The position numbers and the translations under genes are program-made. This document shows positions 1-8,345 of a stretch of DNA of 38,189 nucleotides, piece by piece. Source of the stretch: Aquificota bacterium (GTDB lineage: Bacteria > Aquificota > Aquificia > Desulfurobacteriales > DQVG01). The stretch spans positions 1 to 38,189 of the forward strand of contig JAMOTM010000033.1 of assembly GCA_027002265.1 (NCBI GenBank). Direction: 5' to 3'. Position 1 is the first letter of the stretch; every line of letters begins with the position of its first letter. The notes beneath the pieces are model-generated. The model did not search any database, had not been told where the DNA came from, and worked only from the letters and a program-made list of their open reading frames with translations.

Positions 1-36
1 ATAATTTTAAAACCATGAAATTCAAGAGTTTACAAA

Positions 37-1308
37 CTATCTACCCAATTTTTTTAAAATATCTTTTTTTGGAAATTTAACAAAAAGTGGTCTTCCATGA
101 GGACAAGTAATTTGACCACTTGAAAGAACTTCCAAAATAATTTCTTTTATTTCTTCTAAGCTCATCTTTCCTTTTTTTACAAGAGCGTATTTACAAGCAG
201 TTTTTTCATCCAGATTTAAAAAAACACTATTATAAATTTCGAAAATCAAATGAAAATCAAAATAATACACATACTCTTTTGTATAGCCTACAATAATATC
301 TTCATCCAAATATCCAAGAAGCTTTAAATCAAAAATGTTTTCTTGTTCCTCTTTTAATAAAAAACGCTCTTTAGAATAAAAAGGATAAACTTTTTTTCCA
401 AAAATATCTTTTAATTCTTCTTTTATTAAATCTTCAATAGCTTTGGATGTAAATTCAAATTTGTCTTTGTAGGGGCTTATATGAATATCAATATAAGCAG
501 GAGGAATATCTAAAATTACAATTATATTTTTATAGAAATTCTTTATGTTTTTTAAAAACTTATTTTCAAAAATTTTAAAATCCATAGGTCTTTTATTAAC
601 TATAAACAGATTTTCCAGTCCTTTGATTTTTTCGGAAGTATAAAAAATAGAAAAATATTTTCCTTTTATAGTTTCAAAAGATTTACCTTGAAAGATAAAA
701 TTTAGTTTTTCCTTGAAACTTAAGAAAGGTAAGTTAAAAAGTTCTTTTTTAGTTTTCAAGGTAAAAGAAACATCATAAACTAAGTAATAAGCAAGTAGAA
801 GGTTTTTTACAAAAGATAAAAATTTACTTTCCTTTAAACCTTTTCTTCGAGCAGGAAAATTGAAAAACAAATCTTCTACTAAGACTAAAGTTCCCTTATT
901 AAATGGAAAAGGTTTATGAACAGTTATTTTTCCTTCAACACTTTTTAAAAGACCGCCCACTTCTTCTTTTTCATATCTTGATTTTATAGTAAGTTTTGAA
1001 ACTAAAGAAATAGAATATAAAGCTTCCCCTCTATATCCTAAACTTTTTATGTTTTTTACGTCCTCTAAAGATGAAATTTTTGAAGTATAAAATCTTTTTA
1101 TAGCATTTGGCAGATCTTCATAAGGAATTCCTATACCATTATCTTTCACTTTAAAAGAAAATGGAGAAGTTATATCAATTTCTATATTTTTCGCATTTGC
1201 ATCTAAAGCATTTTCAATAAGCTCTTTTATAACTTGATTTGGAGTTGGAGTTCCTTGAGCTGCAGATATATAAGCTTTCACCTCAGAAGGTAAAGGTTTT
1301 ATTATCAA
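37..1308 (-). CDS. mutL: DNA mismatch repair endonuclease MutL (short form)
   Basis: MutL couples mismatch recognition by MutS to strand nicking. The N-terminal GHKL ATPase shows its motifs: E29/N33/D36 in KELIENALDA, DNGIG (56-60) and GYRGEAL (91-97). The last 80 residues carry an endonuclease-type domain: DFHLIFE (351-357) matches the DQHAxxE metal site with D, H and E kept, ACK (371-373) matches the ACR motif, and CPHGRP is at 402-407. At 423 residues it is short, like the MutL proteins of some deep-branching thermophiles. The start is TTG, placed by homology and by GGGAG upstream in the mRNA. It lies 5 nt after the Fe-S nuclease gene. The variant metal motif is odd (Phe and Leu for Gln and Ala, and no second Glu), but CPHGRP supports an active nuclease. 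The 36 bases beyond the stop could start another minus-strand gene, but too little is visible. Confidence 0.93.
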   Translation of the reverse strand: MIIKPLPSEVKAYISAAQGTPTPNQVIKELIENALDANAKNIEIDITSPFSFKVKDNGIGIPYEDLPNAIKRFYTSKISSLEDVKNIKSLGYRGEALYSISLVSKLTIKSRYEKEEVGGLLKSVEGKITVHKPFPFNKGTLVLVEDLFFNFPARRKGLKESKFLSFVKNLLLAYYLVYDVSFTLKTKKELFNLPFLSFKEKLNFIFQGKSFETIKGKYFSIFYTSEKIKGLENLFIVNKRPMDFKIFENKFLKNIKNFYKNIIVILDIPPAYIDIHISPYKDKFEFTSKAIEDLIKEELKDIFGKKVYPFYSKERFLLKEEQENIFDLKLLGYLDEDIIVGYTKEYVYYFDFHLIFEIYNSVFLNLDEKTACKYALVKKGKMSLEEIKEIILEVLSSGQITCPHGRPLFVKFPKKDILKKLGR

Positions 1309-1313
1309 TTTAG

Positions 1314-2195
1314 CTACTCCCTTTTTAAAAGCTTAAACAAATTTAGACAATAATTTTGATAATCACAATATCCACATAAAGCTTTATTTTTTCTTCTGTA
1401 AAATTCAAAATCTTTTATATTTACTACCTCAAAGATATTTTTGTAAATTAATTTTTCTTCAACTTCTAACAATTTATTTTTTATCTTTTTAAAAATTTTA
1501 TAGCCATCAAAATCTTCAAAACGTTTAGAAATTAATTTTCCATCTTTTACTATAAAAAAGCTGATAGTAAAGTTTTTTTCTTGAGTTTTTAAAGCTACTA
1601 GGCTTGCATACCAAAAAAGTTGTAAAGAACTTTTTTCCTTTAAAGTTTTTAGAATTTTTTTTAAGGAGCGATTATTCAAAATCCCGGTAGTTTTATGATC
1701 TATAATTCTAATTCCATCTTTATCTTTTAAAATAAGATCTACTTTTCCCCGAATAAAAACATTTTTATTTTCGTAATTTAAAGGAACATAATCTTCAGAA
1801 GCCCCATACGCCTTTTCTACTTCAAATAAATTTCCATTATCCTTTATATTTTTTACAAAATTTAAAATATTTGCTGCATATTTTTTAAAGTAATTTATAT
1901 CAAATAGGGGCTCATAATTTTCTTTTATATATTTAGCCAAATTAAAAAGGTTTTTTTCTTTTAAAGAAATAGGTTTTGTTAAAAGTTTTTCTATTACTAA
2001 ATGAACGCCATTTCCAAAGGCAAGATATTTGTTTCTTTTTGGTTCAATTTTATATACATACCTAAAGAAAAATTTTATAGGACAAGATTTAAATGTATCA
2101 TATTTTGAGAAGGACCAAGGACGCAAATTTTCCAAAGATACCCTTTTTTCATAATTAATTTCTATTAAATCCTCAAAAAAAGTTTTTTGATACAT
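1314..2195 (-). CDS. RecB/Cas4-like PD-(D/E)XK nuclease with Fe-S cluster motif
   Basis: A 293-residue single-domain nuclease of the RecB/AddB-C-terminal type. Visible motifs are a GNGVH block with His65, Asp153 in KVDLIL, DHKTTG (166-171) with the catalytic Asp-x-Lys, and LQLFWYA (191-197) as the QxxxY motif. Cys38 (in KSCPIKF) together with Cys274, Cys277 and Cys283 (CGYCDYQNYC) reproduces the one-plus-three cysteine pattern that binds a 4Fe-4S cluster in AddB and Cas4 nucleases. No helicase or cas genes are adjacent. The gene sits directly upstream of mutL with a 5-nt gap, which suggests a role in DNA repair. The substrate is unknown. ATG start with AGGA upstream. Confidence 0.85.
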   Translation of the reverse strand: MYQKTFFEDLIEINYEKRVSLENLRPWSFSKYDTFKSCPIKFFFRYVYKIEPKRNKYLAFGNGVHLVIEKLLTKPISLKEKNLFNLAKYIKENYEPLFDINYFKKYAANILNFVKNIKDNGNLFEVEKAYGASEDYVPLNYENKNVFIRGKVDLILKDKDGIRIIDHKTTGILNNRSLKKILKTLKEKSSLQLFWYASLVALKTQEKNFTISFFIVKDGKLISKRFEDFDGYKIFKKIKNKLLEVEEKLIYKNIFEVVNIKDFEFYRRKNKALCGYCDYQNYCLNLFKLLKRE

Positions 2196-2279
2196 TTGGG
2201 AAATTCCTAGTTTTTTAATAAGGTTTAAATAAGAAAACTGATATATTATTTTATAAAGATGTTAAAAGAAACAAAATTA

Positions 2280-2354
2280 TGGTGGGACGGGCAGGACTCG
2301 AACCTGCGACCTCCACCTTGTCGGGGTGGCGCTCTCCCACTGAGCTACCGTCCC
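2280..2354 (-). tRNA. tRNA-Val (anticodon GAC), CCA encoded
   Basis: Read on the minus strand the cloverleaf is complete: acceptor stem GGGACGG/CCGTCCC, D-arm GCTC/GAGC, anticodon stem CCACC/GGTGG, T-arm GCAGG/CCTGC with loop TTCGAGT, discriminator A73 and a genomically encoded CCA. The seven-base anticodon loop is CCGACAA, giving GAC at 34-36 (Val). A73, A35 and C36 fit valyl identity. Position 33 is C instead of the nearly universal U. It lies 17 nt after the rlmI-like gene and may be co-transcribed with it. About 68% G+C, far above the surrounding DNA. Confidence 0.93.
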
Positions 2355-2371
2355 ACAAGAACTGAAAACAA

Positions 2372-3589
2372 TTATCCCTGAACTACATCCCATTCAAATC
2401 TGCGCGCAAAAATACCTTTTAAATATCTACTTTCAGGAATTTGTAAAACAAAAGGATGATCCTTAGCTTGATATGTAGTGTAAAGAATTCTTAAAGGGGT
2501 TCTTGCATCTTGAGCAGCAGATAAAAGAATTTCTTCTAAAATCCAAGGGCTTACATGGTGAGAGCAAGAATAAACAGAAATTTTCCCACCTTTAGGAAGC
2601 ATTTTTAATCCTCTTAAAAATAGCTCTTTATATCCTCTTTTAGCACCTTCTACATAAGCCTTTTTCTTTGCAAAAGCTGGAGGATCTATAACTATTGAAT
2701 CAAACACTTCTCCATCTTTTTGCATATTTCTTAAAATTTCAAAACAATCCCCTTTTATAAAAGTACATTTTTCATAAACATTATTAAGCTTTGCATTTTC
2801 CTTAGCTAAATCCAAAGCAAGCTCAGAAGAGTCTACAAATACTGCTTCTTTAGCTTTTCCAATAATTAAGGCGTGTAAACCAAAACCACCTACATGACAA
2901 AAGGCATCTAAAAATCTATCTCCTTCATCTACAAACTCTTTAGCATGTAAAAGCTTATTTTCTCTTTGATCTAAAAAATATCCTGTTTTTTGTCCACCTT
3001 TTATTTGAGTTATTATTTTTATTCCATTTTCTTTAATAAAAACAGTTTCTGGGGTTTCACCATAAATTTGCTCTTCCTTTGGCTCTAAACCTTCTATTTC
3101 CATAGCAGTAGGCGTGGATTTTTCGTAAATGGACTTAGGTTTTAAAACTTTAATAAGAGCATTTATTATCATATCCTTTAGTAAGGTAATTCCATAGGTA
3201 CAAAATTGAACCACCGCGTGGTTATCATATACGTCGCAAATAAATCCAGGAATATAATCAGCTTCAGAATGAATAAGTCTAAAGGCCGTATTTTCTCTGT
3301 ATATTCCCGGAACTACTTTTTCTCTATATTTTAAAGCTTGAGAAATTCTTCTTACAAAAAACTCTTCATTAATCTCCTCGTTTTTATCAAAAGATAACAA
3401 GCGAATAGTTATGTAAGATTCAGGATTTATATAACCTTTAGCTAAAAATCTTCCTTTAAAATCTCTAACTACACAAAGTTCACCTTTTTTTGGCTTTCTT
3501 GAAAAAGATAAAATATCATTTTTCTTTACCCAAGGATAACAAGCTCTTATTTTCTTCTCTCTTCCAGGTCTAACTGTAACATGAAGCAT
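2372..3589 (-). CDS. rlmI: 23S rRNA (cytosine-C5) methyltransferase, RlmI-like
   Basis: A 405-residue class I SAM-dependent methyltransferase of the RlmI/YccW family, which makes 5-methylcytosine in 23S rRNA. An N-terminal PUA-like RNA-binding domain (about 1-75) begins MLHVTVRPGREKKI. A middle domain leads into GGQKTGYFLDQRENK, the SAM-binding region around FLDAFCHVGGFGLHA, and the catalytic-loop motif IVIDPPAFAKKK. SCSHH towards the C-terminus supplies the expected family cysteine region. Length is normal (E. coli RlmI is about 396). ATG start. The exact target base cannot be read from sequence; a related C5 or N-type rRNA methyltransferase is possible. Confidence 0.85.
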   Translation of the reverse strand: MLHVTVRPGREKKIRACYPWVKKNDILSFSRKPKKGELCVVRDFKGRFLAKGYINPESYITIRLLSFDKNEEINEEFFVRRISQALKYREKVVPGIYRENTAFRLIHSEADYIPGFICDVYDNHAVVQFCTYGITLLKDMIINALIKVLKPKSIYEKSTPTAMEIEGLEPKEEQIYGETPETVFIKENGIKIITQIKGGQKTGYFLDQRENKLLHAKEFVDEGDRFLDAFCHVGGFGLHALIIGKAKEAVFVDSSELALDLAKENAKLNNVYEKCTFIKGDCFEILRNMQKDGEVFDSIVIDPPAFAKKKAYVEGAKRGYKELFLRGLKMLPKGGKISVYSCSHHVSPWILEEILLSAAQDARTPLRILYTTYQAKDHPFVLQIPESRYLKGIFARRFEWDVVQG

Positions 3590-3632
3590 TTTTCATACCT
3601 TTTTAATTTATTTTTCATTTTTGCCTTATTAA

Positions 3633-3638
3633 ATTATA
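3633..3638 (-). promoter_or_regulatory. possible -10 box (TATAAT) upstream of the rlmI-like gene
   Basis: A perfect TATAAT on the minus strand, about 44 nt before the rlmI-like ATG, in the 114-nt gap after pilT. No convincing -35 was found, and in A+T-rich DNA such hexamers arise by chance. Confidence 0.3.
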
Positions 3639-3643
3639 ATTTA

Positions 3644-3668
3644 AAAATATTAAAAGATTTAATATTTT
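3644..3668. terminator. A/T-only palindrome after pilT, weak terminator candidate
   Basis: Perfect 11-bp inverted repeat (AAAATATTAAA with TTTAATATTTT) around a 3-base centre, lying 36 nt past the pilT stop and just upstream of the possible rlmI -10 box. With no G:C pairs it would be a weak terminator in a thermophile. It could instead be an operator-like dyad. Confidence 0.3.
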
Positions 3669-3703
3669 CAAGCTTTAAATATCTTATTTTTATTCAAACT
3701 TAT

Positions 3704-4849
3704 TTAAAATTTCCCAAAAGGTGGCTTTTGAGAAAATGGTGATGAAGAACCAAATCCAGAAGATATACCTGAGCTGGCTCCTTTTCCTAAAATATGTTTA
3801 AGTTCATCTGGATTAGGAGATACTCCAAGTGCAATATCTAAATCTATATATCCTTCTCTTATAAGCTCAGCAAGTCTTTGATTCATAGTTATCATTCCAG
3901 TTTCCTTTTGTCCAGATTGCATAAGAGGATAAATTTGATATATCTTATTAGAACGAATTAAATTTCTAATTGGCATATTTGGAATAAGAATCTCATAAGC
4001 TAAAACTCTACCACCTTTTTTAGAAGGTAATAATCTTTGGGAAATAATACCTTGTAAAACAAAGGATAATTCCATTAAGATCTGATTTTGTTCAGCTTCG
4101 TCAAAAACTCCTACAATTCTATTAATAGTTTCAATAGCACTATTTGTATGTAATGTACCAAATACTAAGTGTCCAGTTTCAGCGGCAGTCAAAGCAATTT
4201 TTATAGTTTCTCTATCTCTAAGCTCACCTACCAAAATAACATCTGGATCTTCCCGCAAAGCATCTTTTAAAGCTTGATTAAATCCTGGAGTATCTGTTAA
4301 AACTTCTCTTTGTCTTACAATAGATTTCTTTCTTTTATAAACATATTCAATTGGATCTTCAATGGTAATAATATGCTTTGGAAAGTTTTCATTAATATAA
4401 TCAATCATTGCAGCTAAAGTGGTAGTTTTACCAGAACCTGTGGGACCAGTAACCAAAATAAGCCCAAAATCTCTTTTACAAAGCTCTTTTAAAACGGAAG
4501 GTAAACCGAGCTCTTCAAAACTTCTAATTTTTTCCGGTAAAAGTCTTAAAACTGCAGAAAGTTTTCCTTTTTCATAAAATAAGTTAACTCTAAATCTTGC
4601 CACGCCTTGAATTCCAAAGGAGTAGTCTACACTTTTATTTTGTTTTAATATTTTTAAATGAGCTTCATTTAAAGTTGGGAAAAGATAATCTTTAATATCC
4701 TCTTCGGTTATGATTCCCCATTTTTCTATAAAATTAATAATTCCATTTATACGATAGGCAACATAATCATTTGAAACAAAATGAATATCCGAAGCTCCAC
4801 TTTGTTTTGCATCTTGTAAAATTTCTTTAAGTTTATCTAAACCAGCCAT
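3704..4849 (-). CDS. pilT: Type IV pilus retraction ATPase, PilT family
   Basis: Hexameric cytoplasmic ATPase that powers type IV pilus retraction. An N-terminal PAS-like domain (about 1-105) is followed by a RecA-like core with Walker A GPTGSGKTT (135-143), Asp box IEDPIE, Walker B ILVGELRD (205-212) and His box GHLVFGTLHT (226-235). The AIRNLIRE-equivalent retraction motif is seen as PIRNLIRSNKI, followed by QSGQKETGMITMNQRL. The Ser/Gly/Pro-rich tail from about residue 357 (GASSGISSGFGSSS) extends past the core. PilT and its paralogue PilU cannot be separated for certain. No other pilus genes are in the window. Its Shine-Dalgarno (GGGGG) overlaps the end of dapF. Confidence 0.92.
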   Translation of the reverse strand: MAGLDKLKEILQDAKQSGASDIHFVSNDYVAYRINGIINFIEKWGIITEEDIKDYLFPTLNEAHLKILKQNKSVDYSFGIQGVARFRVNLFYEKGKLSAVLRLLPEKIRSFEELGLPSVLKELCKRDFGLILVTGPTGSGKTTTLAAMIDYINENFPKHIITIEDPIEYVYKRKKSIVRQREVLTDTPGFNQALKDALREDPDVILVGELRDRETIKIALTAAETGHLVFGTLHTNSAIETINRIVGVFDEAEQNQILMELSFVLQGIISQRLLPSKKGGRVLAYEILIPNMPIRNLIRSNKIYQIYPLMQSGQKETGMITMNQRLAELIREGYIDLDIALGVSPNPDELKHILGKGASSGISSGFGSSSPFSQKPPFGKF

Positions 4850-4862
4850 AATATAAGCCCCC

Positions 4863-5630
4863 TTAATAATTTATCTCTAAATCTTTTAAAATATTTGCAT
4901 TTCCTTCTAAAAATACTTTTTCTCCTATCTCAACTTTTAAAGCTTCTTTTTCTCCAGCTTTGGGAACAACCAAGATATCTTTATCAAGATTTTTTATATA
5001 GTGAGATACAAGTGCGCTTGCAACTGATCCACTTCCACAAGCTAAAGTTTCTCCTACTCCCCTTTCATAAGTTCTTACTTTTATTTTGTTTTTATCTAAA
5101 ATTTTTACAAAATTAACATTAGAGTTGTACTTTTCTCTTAATTTTGGGGCTAAATCCTTCATATATTTATCTACAACTTCATCAAAATCATCTTCCTCTA
5201 CAAAAATAACAATATGGGGAACTCCAGTATTTACATAATAGTATTTTTCGTCTAAAAGAGCTATATCCGAAACTTTTGGAATTTGAATTTTTACTAAATT
5301 TTCTTTTAAGATTTCATATGGAACCTCCCCAGCTAAGGTCCATAAAGAACCTTCATCTTCCTTTATTAAACCAAAATTTTTAGCAGCTATAACTGAAAGC
5401 CGAGCTCCATTTCCACAAAATTCAGCACTAGAACCATCTTTATTATAAAAATCCCAAATAAAGTTTTTTTCATCTTTTGGGAATAAAACTATAAAACCGT
5501 CTGTATTATATTTTTCACAAGTTTCTTTTATTATTTTTTTTCTTTTAGAATAATTTAGATTAAGCCATTTAGAATCTCCTTTTAAAACTACAAAAGAATT
5601 TTTGCTAGCTTCTCCTAAAATCCCCTTCAA
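4863..5630 (-). CDS. dapF: Diaminopimelate epimerase
   Basis: Cofactor-free racemase converting LL- to meso-diaminopimelate for lysine and peptidoglycan synthesis. Both catalytic cysteines are present in their motifs: SSAEFCGNGAR in the first half and ACGSGSVAS in the second. ERGVGETLACG is also typical. The N-terminus is divergent: the usual GLGNDFV is replaced by ASKNSFVVLKG. 255 residues, slightly shorter than the roughly 275 of E. coli. The TTG start overlaps the stop of the upstream tRNA nucleotidyltransferase gene in a TTGA junction, so translation is probably coupled. Confidence 0.92.
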   Translation of the reverse strand: MKGILGEASKNSFVVLKGDSKWLNLNYSKRKKIIKETCEKYNTDGFIVLFPKDEKNFIWDFYNKDGSSAEFCGNGARLSVIAAKNFGLIKEDEGSLWTLAGEVPYEILKENLVKIQIPKVSDIALLDEKYYYVNTGVPHIVIFVEEDDFDEVVDKYMKDLAPKLREKYNSNVNFVKILDKNKIKVRTYERGVGETLACGSGSVASALVSHYIKNLDKDILVVPKAGEKEALKVEIGEKVFLEGNANILKDLEINY

Positions 5631-8344
5631 CTTTTCACCTCTACTTTTTTTCTTTCCAGATTTTCAAATTCTTCAAATATTTTTTCTTTATTACTTTTTA
5701 TATATTCTAAAGCTTCTTCCTTGCAAGCTATTTCTTTATCTAAAACTTTATGAAAAATTTTCCTTAAAGTAAAAGACATTATTTTGCTTTGAGGAAAACC
5801 AAGTTCTAGTAAATCTTTTCCAGAAATAACATTTTTAGTATTTTTTAACTTTAAAATAAAATAGGATATTTTTTTCTTCAATTCTGGATTGTAAGCACCT
5901 AAAAAAAGCAAAAACTCATTTGGATAATTTTTTAAAAGCTCGTAAATTTCACTATTTTTCTGTACTTTTTCAAGTTTTTTTGCTACTTTTACAGCTTCAT
6001 CAAAAATTAAGAAAATTAAACGCTTTTCGTTTTCTGGAGGGCACCATTTTTCTAAAATATTTTTTGCTTTCTCAAAAGGCATATTCCATAAAAAAGCAGC
6101 AAAATAAGGTATAGAATAATCTACTTTCTCATTAGGTGCTGTAATTTTATGCCAAATTATCATTTTTCTTAAATTTTCAAATAAACGTGCTTTTCCTTCG
6201 TTAAAAGAAATATCTTTTGAAAGTTCTTTTAAAACTCCATAATCATAAAGTTTCCTGATAACTCTTAAAGGATTATCTTCTAAAAATATCATTTTAAGTT
6301 CATGATAAATTCTACTTCCCTCTACTTTATCCAAAACATGTAAAGATATAGCTTGTTTAATTAGATATTCGGTTTGTTTACCAAATTCAAAACGATATCT
6401 AACTAAAAAGCGAAAAGCTCTTAAAATTCTTGTCGGGTCTTCAATAAAAGATAAACTATGTAAAACTCTTATTTTCCTTTCTTTTATATCTTCAAGTCCT
6501 CCAAAAAAGTCCAAAAGATATCCAAAATTATTTGGAGAAATATCACAAGCTAAGGTGTTTATTGTAAAATCCCTTCTATATAAATCTTTTTTTAAAGAAG
6601 CTTGCTCTATTTTTGGTAAAGCTCCAGCTTTTTTATAATATTCAGCTCGAGCAGTATTTATATCTATATGAAAATTTGGAGCTAAAAATACTTTTCCAGA
6701 TTTAAATCCGGGTGAAAAATGGGTTTTTAATTTAAATTTTTCTTTTATTTTTTTTAAAAGAAGTTTTGCATCCCCTTCAACTACTATATCTATATCGAAA
6801 TTTTCTCGCTCTAAAAATAAATCTCTTATAAATCCTCCAACAATATATGCCCTTATACCAAGATCTTGAGCTAATTTACCAATTTCCTCTATAAAATCTA
6901 AAAGATTAATACCATTTACTACTTTTTTTCTTAAAACTGATTTTAACTTTTGAGAAATATTTTTTATTTTTTTATTTCTAGATACAAACTTATAAAACTC
7001 ATCCTCATATATGGTAAGATCAGATTTTGTTAAAACTCCAACAACTTTTTCTTCTTTATTTTTTACAATAAGCATAGGAGGATTTCTTTTGGAAAAAAGA
7101 AGATATGCTTTATAAAGAGTGTCATCTTCATAAATGGTTTCTATATCTCTTTCACAGTAATCTCCAACTTTTTCTTTATATATATCCCCAAATTGTTTAA
7201 ATTTATCTACTAAATTTCTTGTAAGAAGTCCAAAAGGATTTCCGTTTGAGTCTAAAACGGGCAAAAAAGAAAAAGAATATTTTTCAAATAAATCTATAGC
7301 ATCTTTTATAGGCATATCTTTGTAAACACACTTTGGAGGTGAGGACATAAAATTTTTTACAAGTAAAGTATCTTTATAATAAATATCAAAAAGAATTTCC
7401 CTTAAAACAGTTTCAAGTTCGCTTATAGCAATATCCGTAACTGTAGCTGAAGCTGCACTTGAATGTCCCCCACCTTCTAAGGGTTTTTTCCTTAAAATAT
7501 AGCCTACATCTATTTCTTCATCTCGAGAACGAGCAATAATAACATTTCTTTTTTTATCTATATTTGTTAATAAAAATACTGCATCTAAATCCGTTTCAAT
7601 TTCAAAAAATTTAGAAAGTTTAGTAGCAAGCTCCCCAGTAGTTTTTTGAAGATTTGGAAGATTTATAATCCCTATTTTCTTTCCTTTAATATCTAAAATA
7701 TTTAAGTTATCTTTAAATAAAGTAATAAAATCTAAATCCTCTTTTGTTATTTTCTCTAAATAGCTTAAACATTTTTGAATAAAATTTATATCCGCTCCAA
7801 GCTTCATTAAAATAGAGGCAGCTTCAAAATCATAAAAGCTTGTACCAGAATAACGAAAAGATCCGGTATCTGAGTATATTCCAAGGAGTAAAGTATTTAA
7901 AATAATTTTGGGTGGAGAAAAATTTTTCTTTCTTTCATAAAGATGAGCTACTATAGAAGAGCAACTTCCGGTTTCTACTTTTTTTACATATATTTTATAG
8001 CCTTCCTTTTTATATTTCTCATATCCCTTTTCATCTTTATGATGATCAAAAATATATATTAAAGTTTTCTCTTTACTTATTTTTTTTAAAATTTCTTCAG
8101 GAATCCTTTCTAAATCACTAGTATCGGCTATAATCAATTTTTGGATATAAGCAAGCTTCTCTAGATCTTTTTCTTCCAAAAAGTTTAAAGGAAGATCTTT
8201 TTTATAAGACTTTAAAAATTCTGCAACTTCCTTTTCTTTTCGTTTAGGAATGTATAAAAAAGAATCCTTTATTAAATAAGACAAACCTATAGCAGATGCT
8301 AATGCATCTAAATCCGTATTTTCATGTGGAACTACTACTACCAT
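5627..8344 (-). CDS. DHH phosphoesterase-CBS-tRNA nucleotidyltransferase fusion
   Basis: A 905-residue multidomain protein. Residues 1-320 form a RecJ/NrnA-like DHH phosphoesterase: H7/D11/D13, D74, DHH (100-102), D159 and the DHHA1 motif GGGHSS (291-296). Residues 330-455 are two CBS domains. From about 485 on is a class II nucleotidyltransferase of the CCA-adding/poly(A) polymerase family: GGFIRD (503-508), catalytic DID (517-519), RRDFTINTLA (590-599) and EDPTRILRAFRF (635-646). The same architecture is known in Aquifex, where separate CC-adding and A-adding enzymes share CCA synthesis. Which activity this one has cannot be told from sequence. The CBS pair may sense adenosine nucleotides. 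The nuclease half could trim 3' ends or degrade short oligonucleotides; that link is inference. Confidence 0.9.
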   Translation of the reverse strand: MVVVVPHENTDLDALASAIGLSYLIKDSFLYIPKRKEKEVAEFLKSYKKDLPLNFLEEKDLEKLAYIQKLIIADTSDLERIPEEILKKISKEKTLIYIFDHHKDEKGYEKYKKEGYKIYVKKVETGSCSSIVAHLYERKKNFSPPKIILNTLLLGIYSDTGSFRYSGTSFYDFEAASILMKLGADINFIQKCLSYLEKITKEDLDFITLFKDNLNILDIKGKKIGIINLPNLQKTTGELATKLSKFFEIETDLDAVFLLTNIDKKRNVIIARSRDEEIDVGYILRKKPLEGGGHSSAASATVTDIAISELETVLREILFDIYYKDTLLVKNFMSSPPKCVYKDMPIKDAIDLFEKYSFSFLPVLDSNGNPFGLLTRNLVDKFKQFGDIYKEKVGDYCERDIETIYEDDTLYKAYLLFSKRNPPMLIVKNKEEKVVGVLTKSDLTIYEDEFYKFVSRNKKIKNISQKLKSVLRKKVVNGINLLDFIEEIGKLAQDLGIRAYIVGGFIRDLFLERENFDIDIVVEGDAKLLLKKIKEKFKLKTHFSPGFKSGKVFLAPNFHIDINTARAEYYKKAGALPKIEQASLKKDLYRRDFTINTLACDISPNNFGYLLDFFGGLEDIKERKIRVLHSLSFIEDPTRILRAFRFLVRYRFEFGKQTEYLIKQAISLHVLDKVEGSRIYHELKMIFLEDNPLRVIRKLYDYGVLKELSKDISFNEGKARLFENLRKMIIWHKITAPNEKVDYSIPYFAAFLWNMPFEKAKNILEKWCPPENEKRLIFLIFDEAVKVAKKLEKVQKNSEIYELLKNYPNEFLLFLGAYNPELKKKISYFILKLKNTKNVISGKDLLELGFPQSKIMSFTLRKIFHKVLDKEIACKEEALEYIKSNKEKIFEEFENLERKKVEVKS

Positions 8345-8345
8345 A

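Noticed and set aside
2280-2354. tRNA-Asp reading (GTC visible on the plus strand)
   Set aside because: The cloverleaf with an encoded CCA exists only on the minus strand, where the loop positions 34-36 read GAC; A73 also fits Val.
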